Shown here: positions 47,523 to 56,805 of the stretch, in pieces
Numbering within the stretch: position 1 is the first letter of the stretch
How the letters are laid out: each line of letters begins with the position of its first letter
Source of the DNA: Nocardia amamiensis
GTDB taxonomy: Bacteria; Actinomycetota; Actinomycetes; Mycobacteriales; Mycobacteriaceae
Assembly: GCF_015477605.1 (NCBI RefSeq)
Contig: NZ_JADLQX010000015.1
Coordinates: 124,001-188,000, forward strand
Reading direction: 5' to 3'
DNA: 64,000 nucleotides
Made by a program: the position numbers and the translations under genes
The notes under the pieces: generated by a model
The model's input: only the letters and a program-made list of their open reading frames with translations
Told to the model about the DNA's origin: nothing
The model's database searches: none

Positions 47523-48725
47523 ATGTCCGAGCGCGTCGTACTCGCCTACTCCGGTGGGCTGGATACCTCCGTCGCGATCAGCTGGATCGGCAAGGAGACC
47601 GGCGCCGAAGTGGTGGCCGTGGCCATCGACCTCGGCCAAGGTGGCGAGGACATGAACGTGGTGCGCCAGCGCGCGCTGGACTGCGGCGCTGTGGAGGCGA
47701 TCGTGGTCGACGCCCGCGACGAGTTCGCCGACGAATACTGCCTGCCAACCATCCAGGCCAACGCGCTGTACATGGGCCAGTACCCGCTGGTGTCCGCGAT
47801 CAGCCGCCCGCTCATCGTCAAGCACTTGGTCGAGGCCGCCAAGTTCCACGGAGCCAGCACCGTGGCGCACGGCTGCACCGGCAAGGGCAACGACCAGGTC
47901 CGTTTCGAGGTCGGCATCGGCGCGCTCGCGCCCGACCTGAACGTGATCGCACCGGTCCGCGACTACGCGTGGACCAGGGAGAAGGCCATCGCGTTCGCCG
48001 AGGAGAACGCGCTGCCGATCAACGTCACCAAGAAGTCGCCGTTCTCCATCGACCAGAACGTCTGGGGCCGGGCCGTGGAGACCGGCTTCCTCGAGGACCT
48101 GTGGAACGCCCCGACCAAGGACGTCTACGACTACACCTCCGACCCGACCGTCAACTTCGAGGCGCCGGACGAGCTGATCATCCGATTCGAGCGCGGCGTG
48201 CCGGTGGCCATCGACGGCCGCCAGGTCAGCGTGCTGGAGGCGATCGTCGAGCTGAACCACCGCGCGGGCCGCCAGGGCGTCGGCCGGCTGGACATGGTCG
48301 AGGACCGCCTGGTCGGCATCAAGAGCCGCGAGATCTACGAGGCGCCCGGCGCCATCGCGCTGATCACCGCGCACCAGGCTCTGGAGAACGTCACCATCGA
48401 ACGCGAGCTGGGCCGCTACAAGCGCCAGGTCGAGCAGCGCTGGGGCGAGCTGGCCTACGACGGCCTGTGGTTCTCCCCGCTCAAGCGGGCGCTGGACGCC
48501 TTCATCGGCGACACCCAGCAGCACGTCTCCGGCGAGATCCGGATGGTTCTGCACGGCGGCTCCGCAGTGGTCAACGGCCGCCGCTCGGAGCAGTCGCTCT
48601 ACGACTTCAACCTGGCCACCTACGACGAGGGCGACACCTTCGACCAATCGCTGGCCAAGGGCTTCGTGCAGATCCACGGCCTGTCCTCCAAGGTCGCCGC
48701 CCGCCGCGACCTGAACCAGAAGTAA
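47523..48725 (+). CDS. argG: Argininosuccinate synthase
   Basis: 400 residues, MSERVVLAYSGGLDTSVAIS, behind GAGGAG. Joins citrulline and aspartate using ATP. PP-loop AYSGGLDTS at residues 8-16, HGCTGKGNDQVRFEV near 117, and DYTSDPTVNFEAPDEL are typical for the group. It begins the second arg transcription unit and is followed by argH after 6 bases. Confidence 0.98.
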   Translation: MSERVVLAYSGGLDTSVAISWIGKETGAEVVAVAIDLGQGGEDMNVVRQRALDCGAVEAIVVDARDEFADEYCLPTIQANALYMGQYPLVSAISRPLIVKHLVEAAKFHGASTVAHGCTGKGNDQVRFEVGIGALAPDLNVIAPVRDYAWTREKAIAFAEENALPINVTKKSPFSIDQNVWGRAVETGFLEDLWNAPTKDVYDYTSDPTVNFEAPDELIIRFERGVPVAIDGRQVSVLEAIVELNHRAGRQGVGRLDMVEDRLVGIKSREIYEAPGAIALITAHQALENVTIERELGRYKRQVEQRWGELAYDGLWFSPLKRALDAFIGDTQQHVSGEIRMVLHGGSAVVNGRRSEQSLYDFNLATYDEGDTFDQSLAKGFVQIHGLSSKVAARRDLNQK

Positions 48726-48731
48726 TCCCCC

Positions 48732-50141
48732 GTGAGCACGAATCAAGGTGCGCTCTGGGGCGGGCGTTTCGCCTCCGGGCCGGCCGAGGCGATGGCCGCG
48801 CTCAGCAAGTCGACGCACTTCGACTGGGCGCTGGCCCCCTACGACATCCGCGCGTCGAAGGCGCACGCGCGGGTGCTGCACAAGGCGGGCCTGCTGTCCG
48901 ACACCGATCTGTCGGGCATGCTGGCCGGGCTGGATCGCCTTGCGGCGGAGGTGGATTCGGGCGCGTTCGGCCCCGCCGAGTCGGACGAGGACGTGCACGG
49001 CGCGCTGGAACGCGGCCTGATCGAGCGGGTCGGCGCCGAACTCGGCGGCAGGCTGCGCGCCGGACGATCGCGCAACGACCAGGTGGCCACCCTGTTCCGG
49101 ATGTGGTTGCGCGACGCCGTGCGCCGGGTGGCCGCCGGCGTGCTCGCGGTGGTGGACGCGCTGGTGGAGCAGGCCGCCGCGCACCCGGACGCGGTGATGC
49201 CGGGTAAGACCCACCTGCAGGCTGCGCAGCCGGTGCTGCTGGCCCACCATCTGCTCGCGCACGCTCATCCGCTGCTGCGCGATCTCGATCGGCTGCGCGA
49301 CTTCGACAAGCGTGCGGCCGTGTCGCCGTACGGTTCCGGCGCGCTGGCCGGTTCCTCACTTGGACTCGACCCGGAGGCGATCGCCGCGGATCTGCACTTC
49401 GACGCGGCCGCCGCCAATTCGATCGACGCCACCTCGGCGCGGGATTTCGCCGCCGAGGCCGCGTTCGTGCTGGCCATGATCGGCGTCGACCTGAGTCGGA
49501 TGGCCGAAGAGGTGATCATCTGGAGCACACCGGAATTCGGCTATGTCACGCTCGCCGACGCGTGGTCGACCGGGTCCTCGATCATGCCGCAGAAGAAGAA
49601 TCCGGACGTTTCCGAGCTCACCCGCGGCAAGGCAGGCAGGCTGATCGGCAACCTCACCGGTCTGCTGGCCACTCTCAAAGCGCAACCGCTCGCCTACAAC
49701 CGCGACCTCCAAGAGGACAAGGAACCGCTGTTCGACTCGGTCGCGCAACTCGAGCTGTTGCTCCCGGCCATTGCGGGCCTGGTATCGACGCTGACCTTCC
49801 ACACCGACCGCATGGCCGAACTCGCGCCCGCGGGTTTCACGCTGGCCACCGACATCGCCGAATGGCTGGTCCGCCAAGGCGTTCCGTTCCGCGTCGCGCA
49901 CGAGGCGGCGGGCGCATGCGTGCGCGCCGCCGAGTCTCGCGGCGTCGGTCTCGACGACCTCACCGACGAGGAGTTCGCCGCCATCGACCCTGCACTGACC
50001 GGGAAGGTGCGCGAGGTCCTCACCGTGCAGGGTTCCATCGCGTCCCGCAACGCGCGCGGCGGAACGGCGGGCGTCCAGGTCGCCGCACAGCTCGACGAGG
50101 TGCGCCAGGCGGCATCCGGTGCCCGCGCCTGGCTCGGCTGA
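48732..50141 (+). CDS. argH: Argininosuccinate lyase
   Basis: 469 residues from GTG 48732 (MSTNQGALWGGRFASGPAEA). Releases arginine and fumarate. Fumarase/aspartase-superfamily signature GSSIMPQKKNPDVSELTRGK near residue 281, with the mobile-loop Ser; also AGRSRNDQVATLFRMWLRDA and GKTHLQAAQPVLLAHH. The C-terminus (RQAASGARAWLG) is the first unit of a 144-bp tandem array that continues beyond the stop codon. Confidence 0.97.
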   Translation: MSTNQGALWGGRFASGPAEAMAALSKSTHFDWALAPYDIRASKAHARVLHKAGLLSDTDLSGMLAGLDRLAAEVDSGAFGPAESDEDVHGALERGLIERVGAELGGRLRAGRSRNDQVATLFRMWLRDAVRRVAAGVLAVVDALVEQAAAHPDAVMPGKTHLQAAQPVLLAHHLLAHAHPLLRDLDRLRDFDKRAAVSPYGSGALAGSSLGLDPEAIAADLHFDAAAANSIDATSARDFAAEAAFVLAMIGVDLSRMAEEVIIWSTPEFGYVTLADAWSTGSSIMPQKKNPDVSELTRGKAGRLIGNLTGLLATLKAQPLAYNRDLQEDKEPLFDSVAQLELLLPAIAGLVSTLTFHTDRMAELAPAGFTLATDIAEWLVRQGVPFRVAHEAAGACVRAAESRGVGLDDLTDEEFAAIDPALTGKVREVLTVQGSIASRNARGGTAGVQVAAQLDEVRQAASGARAWLG

Positions 50142-50605
50142 TCCCGCGTTCCGGCTCGGCTCGGCGAGTGGGCTCGGTCCATCGCGTCCCGCAACGCCCG
50201 CGGCGGAACGGCGGGCATCCAGGTCGCCGCACAGCTCGACGAGGTGCGCCAGGCGGCATCCGCTGCCCGCGCCTGGCTCGACCAATTTCTCGTTCCGGCT
50301 CGGCTCCGCGGGTGGGCTCGGTCCATCCCGTCCCGTCCCGTGTGGTGTGGAGGCCATGTGCGCAGGTCGCGGTGCAGCTGCGAGGTGCGTCAGGCGGTGT
50401 CCGTTGCCCGCGCCTGGGCTGGGCTGATCTCGCGTTTCTGCTTGGCTTGCCGAGTGGGCTCGGTTCACCGCGTCCCATCCCGAGTGGTGTGGACGCCGTG
50501 CGTGCGGTCGCGGTGCAGCGCGAGGAGGTGCGCCGGGCGGCGTCCGTGGCTCGCGCCTGGCCGGGCTGATCCCGCGGCTCCGCGCGGCACGCTGAGTGGG
50601 TTGGC
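50034..50605 (+). repeat. 144-bp tandem array derived from the 3' end of argH
   Basis: Four units start at 50034 (last codons of argH plus 36 bp after the stop), 50178, 50322 and 50464, with spacings 144, 144 and 142 bp. Unit 2 is nearly identical to unit 1 over about 115 bp, but GGCTGA (Gly-stop) has become GACCAA. Units 3 and 4 are more diverged and resemble each other (shared GTGTGGTGTGGA/GAGTGGTGTGGA and GCGGTGCAGC). Each ends with a GCCCGCGCCTGG-like core and a GGCTCGG-type join. No gene other than the array occupies 50142-50634. Confidence 0.85.
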
Positions 50606-50634
50606 CGCGAACGGCTTCGCGCACGGCGCGCGGG

Positions 50635-51954
50635 CTACGCGACGATCGTGATGTCGGCTCCGCTGAACAGCAGGTCGCTGGGACGAGGGACGCCGCGCCC
50701 GGCATCCGGCACGAGTTCGGCCTCCGGCGCCAGCTCGTGTAGCTGCCGGAGGAACACTTCGACGGCCAGCGTCGCCATGTTCTTGCCCGGACAGACATGC
50801 CTGCCGAACCCGAAGGTCAACGGCAGCTTGCCGGTTCCGTGCAGGTCCAGGCAGTCCGGGAAGGCCTCCGGATCGCGGTTGGCGGCGGCGAACAGCACCA
50901 GCACCTCTCCGGCGGGCAACCGGGTGCCGCTGCCCAGCACGACCGGCGTCCTGGCGCGGCGCTTCCAGGCGACCAGGCCGGGGTCGAGCTGCAGGATCTT
51001 CGCGGCGACCCGTCCGCAGCCGCCGGGGTCGGCGAGCAGATCCCACCACGTCCGCGCCGGGTCGTCGAGCAACCGCTGCAGGCCTTGCTGGATGCTGCCG
51101 CTCACCGTGTGCACCCCGGCGGCGAGCGAATTCGCCATGGCCGACACCGCGATCCGATGGGAGAGCCCGGCGTCGCGGAGCCTGCGCGCGAAACCGATTG
51201 CCGCACTGCCGCGACCCGACCGCACGGCCTTGCCGCTCACCGTGAACAACCAGCCGAGCGCGCCCACCGCCTCGGCCAGTTCGCGTCCGCGCAGCACGCG
51301 TCCCAGCAGCCCCGATTGCGCTCCGCTCCACGCGGCTACGTGCGGCCAGTCCGACGCGGGCAGACCCACGGCCGCGCCGACCGTCCGCGCGGCGTACGCG
51401 ATCGACAACGCCGTGATGTCGAGCGGCGATCCGGATCGATGGCGCGCGTCGCGCAGCGCGTCGTGAAAATGCTCAGCCATGGCCGCCGCCCGGCGCGGCC
51501 GGTCTGCCGCGGAAATCGTGAAGTGTCCGGACGGACCGGCCATGGTGTTCCACACGCGCTTGTGCAGCCGGTCGTCGGTCAGGTTGGCCGTAGCCTTGGC
51601 GGGCGGCGGAACCAGGTGCCGCACGAAATGCGGGATCGCGCGCGGCGTCGTCGCGATGCGCGGGTAACCCACCAGGGGGTCCAGCGAATTCGCATTGGAG
51701 ATACCGGGTGTCGTCGCGTCCAGCACCTCGCGCACGTCGGCGTACTTCCAGATCATGTGGAGTCCGGACGGGTGCCGATAGGTCGGCTCCGGCCATTCGT
51801 GCAATCGGCGATAGCGTTCGTCGCGTTCGGCGTACGACATCTCATTGCAGGTCAGCTTGTCGAACGGAAATTCCGTCGCCGTGATGATCGGCTCGAGCAC
51901 GACGTGATCGTATGGATGCGCGACAAAGAATGCCGACCGGTCTTTCTCGAGCAT
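50635..51954 (-). CDS. Cytochrome P450 with altered ExxR motif
   Basis: 439 residues, MLEKDRSAFFVAHPYDHVVL. The haem loop FGFGRHVCPGKNM (Cys near 388) and an I-helix AAGVHTVSG (near 280, AGxxT type) identify a P450, and the meander AAANRDPEAFPDCLDL is normal. In the K helix, however, where ExxR is almost universal, the sequence is AAKILQLDPGLVAWKRRA: Glu is replaced by Lys and Arg by Gln. Fold and haem binding may still be intact, as in the CYP157 group known to lack ExxR. No ferredoxin gene is adjacent and the substrate is unknown. Confidence 0.88.
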   Translation of the reverse strand: MLEKDRSAFFVAHPYDHVVLEPIITATEFPFDKLTCNEMSYAERDERYRRLHEWPEPTYRHPSGLHMIWKYADVREVLDATTPGISNANSLDPLVGYPRIATTPRAIPHFVRHLVPPPAKATANLTDDRLHKRVWNTMAGPSGHFTISAADRPRRAAAMAEHFHDALRDARHRSGSPLDITALSIAYAARTVGAAVGLPASDWPHVAAWSGAQSGLLGRVLRGRELAEAVGALGWLFTVSGKAVRSGRGSAAIGFARRLRDAGLSHRIAVSAMANSLAAGVHTVSGSIQQGLQRLLDDPARTWWDLLADPGGCGRVAAKILQLDPGLVAWKRRARTPVVLGSGTRLPAGEVLVLFAAANRDPEAFPDCLDLHGTGKLPLTFGFGRHVCPGKNMATLAVEVFLRQLHELAPEAELVPDAGRGVPRPSDLLFSGADITIVA

Positions 51955-52025
51955 GGGAAGCGTCGCTCACGGTGACCTCCCGATCGAAGAGGCGCCTGCC
52001 GCTCGTCCCTGGCTACGCTGCGGCA

Positions 52026-52349
52026 ATGACCTTGCTGCTGCTCGCCCTTGCCATCACCTCCGAAGTGACCGCGACCGTCTCGCTGAAGCTTTCCGACGGA
52101 TTCAGCAAGCTCGTTCCATCGATCGTTGTCGTCATCGGCTACTGCGGAGCGTTCTACTTCCTGGCCCAGGCATTGAAGCGCGGCATGCCGATCGGAGTGG
52201 CCTACGGCATCTGGTCGGCGGTCGGCGTCGCCGCGATCGCGGTGATCGGCGTGTTGTTCCTGGACGAACGGCTCAGCGTGGTGCAGGTCGGCGGCATCGC
52301 GCTGGTGATACTCGGCGTACTGGCGCTGGAACTCGGTGGCGCGCACTGA
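52026..52349 (+). CDS. SMR family small multidrug exporter
   Basis: 107 residues with four membrane helices, MTLLLLALAITSEVTATVSL. The essential membrane Glu of EmrE-like proteins is Glu13 (ITSEVTAT); GMPIGVAYGIWSAVGVA and FLDERLSVVQVGGIALVILG are standard. It works as an antiparallel dimer exchanging protons for cationic compounds. Start is ATG 52026; upstream in-frame Met codons would add a non-family extension. It is convergent with ilvA and divergent from the P450 gene. Confidence 0.93.
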   Translation: MTLLLLALAITSEVTATVSLKLSDGFSKLVPSIVVVIGYCGAFYFLAQALKRGMPIGVAYGIWSAVGVAAIAVIGVLFLDERLSVVQVGGIALVILGVLALELGGAH

Positions 52350-52359
52350 TACGGCTGTG

Positions 52360-53580
52360 TCAATCCTCCACGCGGACAACGTATCCCGTGTTGGACAGGG
52401 CCGTGAGCACATCGTCGCGATGGGTGGGGCCCCGCGTCTCCAGGGTCAGCGACACCTCGACCTCGTCCACCGCCAGCCAGGCGCCGGTCCGTGAGTGCGC
52501 GACATCGACGACACTCGCGCCCGTCTTCCCGATGACGGCCAACAGTGCGCCGAGCGCACCGGGACGGTCGGAGATCGTCACGCGCACAGCCAGATAGCGA
52601 CCCGCCGCGCTCAGGCCGTGGCCGATCACCCGGGTCAGCAGGAGCGGGTCGATATTGCCTCCGGACAAGATCGCGCAGACCGGACCGCGCAGGTCCAGCT
52701 CCTCCGGCGCGCGACTCATCAGCGCCGCGACCGCCGCCGCCCCGGCGGGTTCCACGACCAGCTTCGCGCGTTCCAAGCACAGCAGCAGCGCCTGCGACAG
52801 CGATTCTTCGTCGACCGTCACGATCGCCGGAACATGCTCGGCCACATGGGCGAACGGCACCGCGCCCGGCTGTCCGACCGCGATGCCGTCGGCCATGGTC
52901 GACATGCGATCGACCCGGACCGGACGGCCCGCCGCCAGCGAATCCGGCCAAGCGGCGGCCTCCGCGGCCTGGACGCCGATCACACGCACCCGCGGCGCCA
53001 AGTGCTGCAAGGCGACCGCGACACCCGCCAAGAGCCCGCCACCGCCGGTCGGCACCAGCACCGTCCCGACCTCGGGCAGCTGCTCCAGGATCTCCACGCC
53101 GACGGTCGCCTGTCCGGCCACGATATCGGGATGGTCGAACGGGTGAATGAGCGTCGCCCCGGTGCGGTCGGCGAAATCCAGCGCGGCGTCGAGTGACTCA
53201 TCGATGGTCTCGCCCACCTGGCGCACCTGCGCGCCGTACGCCTTGGTCGCCATGAGTTTCGGCAGCGAAGCGCCGATCGGCATGAAGACCGTCGACTCGA
53301 TGCCGAGCGACGCCGCCGACCACGCGACCCCTTGCGCGTGATTACCCGCACTCGCGGCGACCACGCCGTGCGTCCGCGCCTCCTCCGGCAGGCTCGCGAT
53401 CCGGTGGTAGGCGCCGCGCGGCTTGAACGACCCGGTCCGCTGCAAATTCTCGCACTTCAGCCACACCTCGGCGCCCGCACGCTCGGACAACACCCGCGAC
53501 GCCACCAGCGGTGTCCGGCGGATCACCGGAGCGAGCAACCGCACGGCCGCCTCGATCCGCGTCATGTCGACCAATTCCAT
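52360..53580 (-). CDS. ilvA: Threonine ammonia-lyase
   Basis: 406 residues, PLP fold-type II enzyme converting threonine to 2-oxobutanoate. The Schiff-base Lys53 is in NLQRTGSFKPRGAYHRIA; the phosphate loop is VPTGGGGLLAGVAVA near 180; SGGNIDP near 310 is also conserved. A single C-terminal ACT domain (about 335-406, VRVTISDRPGALGALLAVIG) follows, the arrangement of the shorter, catabolic-like enzymes. The start could also be the Met at codon 6. Confidence 0.93.
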   Translation of the reverse strand: MELVDMTRIEAAVRLLAPVIRRTPLVASRVLSERAGAEVWLKCENLQRTGSFKPRGAYHRIASLPEEARTHGVVAASAGNHAQGVAWSAASLGIESTVFMPIGASLPKLMATKAYGAQVRQVGETIDESLDAALDFADRTGATLIHPFDHPDIVAGQATVGVEILEQLPEVGTVLVPTGGGGLLAGVAVALQHLAPRVRVIGVQAAEAAAWPDSLAAGRPVRVDRMSTMADGIAVGQPGAVPFAHVAEHVPAIVTVDEESLSQALLLCLERAKLVVEPAGAAAVAALMSRAPEELDLRGPVCAILSGGNIDPLLLTRVIGHGLSAAGRYLAVRVTISDRPGALGALLAVIGKTGASVVDVAHSRTGAWLAVDEVEVSLTLETRGPTHRDDVLTALSNTGYVVRVED

Positions 53581-53776
53581 GCCGCCATGCTGCCACTGTG
53601 CCTATACGGCGGGCGACGATCAGATGGCCTCGACGAGGTTGTGGGGCGAGCGCGCACAGCCCGGGCCAAGCGGCCGTCGCTTCGCCGCCATCAATGCGAC
53701 CGGTCGGTACTGTGAGATTTTCCTGACCGTCACACGAGTGACGTGGAATGCAACACGATTCCCCTAGCGTGTTGCC

Positions 53777-54499
53777 ATGCCCCCGAGACGACGTTCGGCG
53801 CTGCTCGCGAGGTTGGTCGTCGACGAGCCAGGTCGCCCGCAGATCATCCTCGGCGAACTGCGCCGGGTAATTCTCGACGGAGCGGTGCCGCCCCGTACGC
53901 TCATCCCGCTACGCGAGGTGGCGGAGTTGTTCGGGGTGAGCCACATTCCGGTGCGTGAGGCGCTCGCGACGCTGCTGGGGGAGGGGCTGGTCACGCACGA
54001 GCCGCACGCCGGGTACGCGGTGGCACAGCTGACCGCCGCGGAACTGCGCGAGATGTACATCGTGCGGGAGACATTGGAGACCGCTTCGCTGGCCGCCGCA
54101 GCCCGGAATCACTCCGCCGCCGATCGCGCCGAGCTACTCGAGGTGAATGCTGGCCTGGAACAGGCCATCCGCGACGACGATCCGGTCGCCTACCATCGCA
54201 GGTCGCGCATGTTCCATGTGGCGTTGACCCGGCCGTCGCGTATGTTCCGGCTGCTGCACATGCTCGAGTCCGCGTGGAACGTCACTGAGCCGGTGCAGTC
54301 GATGGTGCACATCGGGCGGGCCGATCGGGTGCGTCTGCACACCGACCACGCCCTGATGCTCGACGCGTTTCTCGCCAGGGATGTCGATCGCCTGCTACTC
54401 GTCGCCGAACAGCACCATCGCCGGCTGGAGGCCGTGATCGCGACGTTGCCCACCGACACCGGTTTGCTCGCTCCGGAGAATATATCTGCCGCGCAATAG
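53777..54499 (+). CDS. GntR/FCD family regulator
   Basis: 240 residues, MPPRRRSALLARLVVDEPGR. Winged HTH: LIPLREVAELFGVSHIPVRE with ALATLLGEGLVTHEPHAGYA. The FCD domain follows (from about 95), with metal/ligand-type residues in AYHRRSRMFHVALTRPSRMF and HTDHALMLDAFLARD. It lies 85 bases upstream of a permease gene in the same direction and probably governs that operon. Related regulators respond to organic acids or purine/hydantoin compounds. Confidence 0.9.
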   Translation: MPPRRRSALLARLVVDEPGRPQIILGELRRVILDGAVPPRTLIPLREVAELFGVSHIPVREALATLLGEGLVTHEPHAGYAVAQLTAAELREMYIVRETLETASLAAAARNHSAADRAELLEVNAGLEQAIRDDDPVAYHRRSRMFHVALTRPSRMFRLLHMLESAWNVTEPVQSMVHIGRADRVRLHTDHALMLDAFLARDVDRLLLVAEQHHRRLEAVIATLPTDTGLLAPENISAAQ

Positions 54500-54584
54500 C
54501 TGGGCAATCCAAGCGCAACGGCCGGGCAATAGCCGATTCCTACCGTCGTTTCGATCATAGTTTCACCCTTCCGATGGGAACGCC

Positions 54585-56072
54585 ATGACCGAAACCGTCG
54601 CTCCGGTAGCGCCGAATACCACGCCCACGCCTACCGACTACGATCCGCGGCTCACCAATGAGGACCTGGCCCCGTTGCGCGAACAGCGCTGGGGCTCTTA
54701 CAACATCTTCGCGTTCTGGATGTCGGACGTGCACAGCGTCGGCGGTTACGTCACCGCGGGCAGCCTGTTCGCGCTCGGGCTCGCCAGCTGGCAGGTGCTC
54801 GCGGCCCTGCTGATCGGGATCACCCTGGTGTACTTCTTCTGCAACCTGGTCGCCAAGCCGAGCCAGGTCACCGGCGTGCCGTACCCGGTCGTGTGCCGCA
54901 GCGCGTTCGGTGTGCTCGGCGCCAATATCCCGGCCGTCATCCGCGGTTTGATCGCGGTGGCCTGGTACGGCATTCAGACTTTCTTGGCCTCGGCGGCGCT
55001 GGACGTGGTTCTGGTGAAGCTCTTCCCGTCGCTTGCGCCGTACGCGGTGGCCGCCGACTACGGGTTTCTCGGCCTCTCGCTGCTCGGCTGGGGCAGCTAC
55101 CTGACGCTGTGGATAGTGCAGGCCTGCGTGTTCTGGCGTGGCATGGAGTCCATCCGGCGATTCATCGACTTCTGCGGGCCAGCGGTGTACGTGGTGATGT
55201 TCCTGCTGTGCGGCTACCTGATCGCGCAGGCAGGCTGGGGTGCTATAGACCTGAGCCTCGGCGCGGTGCGGTACACCGGATGGGATTCGGTGCCGGTGAT
55301 GCTCGGTGCCATCGCGCTCGTGGTGTCCTACTTCTCGGGTCCGATGCTGAACTTCGGCGACTTTTCTCGGTATGGGAAGTCGTTCGCGGCGGTGCGGCGG
55401 GGCAACCTGCTCGGCCTCCCGTTGAACTTCCTGGTGTTCTCGCTGCTGGTGGTGATAACCGCTTCGCTGACGGTACCGGTCTATGGCGAGCTGATCACCG
55501 ACCCGGTCGCCACGGTTGCGCGGATCGACAGCACCTTCGCGATCGTGCTCGGCGCGCTGACCTTCACCGTCGCCACTATCGGCATCAACATCGTCGCGAA
55601 CTTCATCTCGCCCGCATTCGACTTCTCGCACGTGAGCCCGCAGCGGATCAGCTGGCGTGCGGGCGGCATGATCGCTGCGGTCGGCTCGGTACTGATCACG
55701 CCGTGGAACCTGTACAACAACCCGAACGTCATCCACTACACCCTCGAGGTACTGGGCGCCTTCATCGGCCCGCTGTTCGGTGTGCTCATCGCCGACTACT
55801 ACTTGGTGCGTAAACAGCAGGTAGTGGTGGACGACCTGTTCACCATGTCCAGCAGTGGAACCTATTGGTACCGCGGGGGATACAACCCCGCCGCGGTGAT
55901 CGCGACCGCGATCGGCGCCCTGGTCGCCATGATCCCGGTGCTGGCCAAGGATGTCACCGGGATGTACACCGCGGCGCAGTACAGCTGGTTCATCGGTTGT
56001 GGCCTCGGTTTCCTGGTCTACTACCCGTTGGCCACCCGTGCCCGGCTGGCGGTGCGGGGAAGCGCGGACTGA
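54585..56072 (+). CDS. NCS1 family permease (cytosine/purine/hydantoin/allantoin type)
   Basis: 495 residues, about 12 membrane helices. The NCS1 hallmark is present near the start: LTNEDLAPLREQRWGSYNIF and AFWMSDVHSVGGYVTAGSLF. It is a sodium- or proton-coupled importer of nucleobases, hydantoins or allantoin. The next gene is a hydantoin/Asp-Glu racemase that begins in the permease stop codon (TGATG), so hydantoin or allantoin is the most likely substrate (inference from context). Confidence 0.92.
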   Translation: MTETVAPVAPNTTPTPTDYDPRLTNEDLAPLREQRWGSYNIFAFWMSDVHSVGGYVTAGSLFALGLASWQVLAALLIGITLVYFFCNLVAKPSQVTGVPYPVVCRSAFGVLGANIPAVIRGLIAVAWYGIQTFLASAALDVVLVKLFPSLAPYAVAADYGFLGLSLLGWGSYLTLWIVQACVFWRGMESIRRFIDFCGPAVYVVMFLLCGYLIAQAGWGAIDLSLGAVRYTGWDSVPVMLGAIALVVSYFSGPMLNFGDFSRYGKSFAAVRRGNLLGLPLNFLVFSLLVVITASLTVPVYGELITDPVATVARIDSTFAIVLGALTFTVATIGINIVANFISPAFDFSHVSPQRISWRAGGMIAAVGSVLITPWNLYNNPNVIHYTLEVLGAFIGPLFGVLIADYYLVRKQQVVVDDLFTMSSSGTYWYRGGYNPAAVIATAIGALVAMIPVLAKDVTGMYTAAQYSWFIGCGLGFLVYYPLATRARLAVRGSAD

Positions 56073-56799
56073 TGCGCATCCGCGTGGTCAATCCGAACAC
56101 CACCGAGGCGATGACCGACACGATCAGCAGTGCGCCAGGGCCGTCGCGGGCCACGGCGTCCTGCTCGACGCGGTGACCTCGGAGATGGGACCGGCGTCCA
56201 TCGAGAGTCACTACGACGAAGCGCTGAGTGTCCCGGGGCTGCTCGCCGCGATCCGGCGCGGGGAAGCCGACGGCGTCGACGGCTATGTGCTGGCCTGCTT
56301 CGGCGATCCTGGTCTCGACGCCGCCCGGGAGCTGGCCAGGGGACCGGTGGTCGGTATCGCTGAGGCCGCCATGCGCACGGCAAGCTACCTCGGCCGGGGA
56401 TTCAGCGTGGTTACCACGCTGCAGCGGACTGTCGGCCGGGCCACCGACCTCGTGGAACGCTACGGGATGCGGCGGTTCTGTCGCGGCATTCACGCCTGCG
56501 AGATCCCGGTCCTGGCGCTCGACACCGATCCGGACGCGCGCAAGATCGTCACCGAGGCGTGCCGGCACGCGATCGAGGTGGACGGGTCCGACGCGGTCGT
56601 GCTCGGATGCGCCGGCATGGCCGATCTGTGTGCGCATGTGCGCGCCGAAGTGGGCGTGCCGGTGGTGGACGGCGTGGCGGCGGCGACGCTGACCGTGCAA
56701 TCGCTGCTCACGCTCAGGCTGCGGAAATCGGGCCGGGGGGAGTTCGCCGCGCCGCCGCCCAAGCCGTACGCCGGCCCGCTGCGGTTCTTCGGCGTCTGA
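56072..56799 (+). pseudogene. Asp/Glu/hydantoin racemase family gene with 5' frameshift
   Basis: The gene starts with MRIRVVNPNTTEAMTDTISS (NPNT being the family's first signature) but reaches a stop after 34 codons. From about 56131 the next frame continues ARAVAGHGVLLDAVTSEMGP, then YVLACFGDPGLDAARELA (catalytic Cys1) and DAVVLGCAGMADLCAHV (catalytic Cys2), to GPLRFFGV. Loss of one base near 56131 explains this. Apart from that, the protein is full length (about 242 residues) with both cysteines, so it is either a very young pseudogene or an assembly error. Confidence 0.8.
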
Positions 56800-56805
56800 A
56801 CCTGG

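Noticed and set aside
50244..50651. 135-codon plus-strand frame after argH
   Set aside because: It is produced by the argH-derived tandem repeats (stop lost in unit 2), with no independent start signal.
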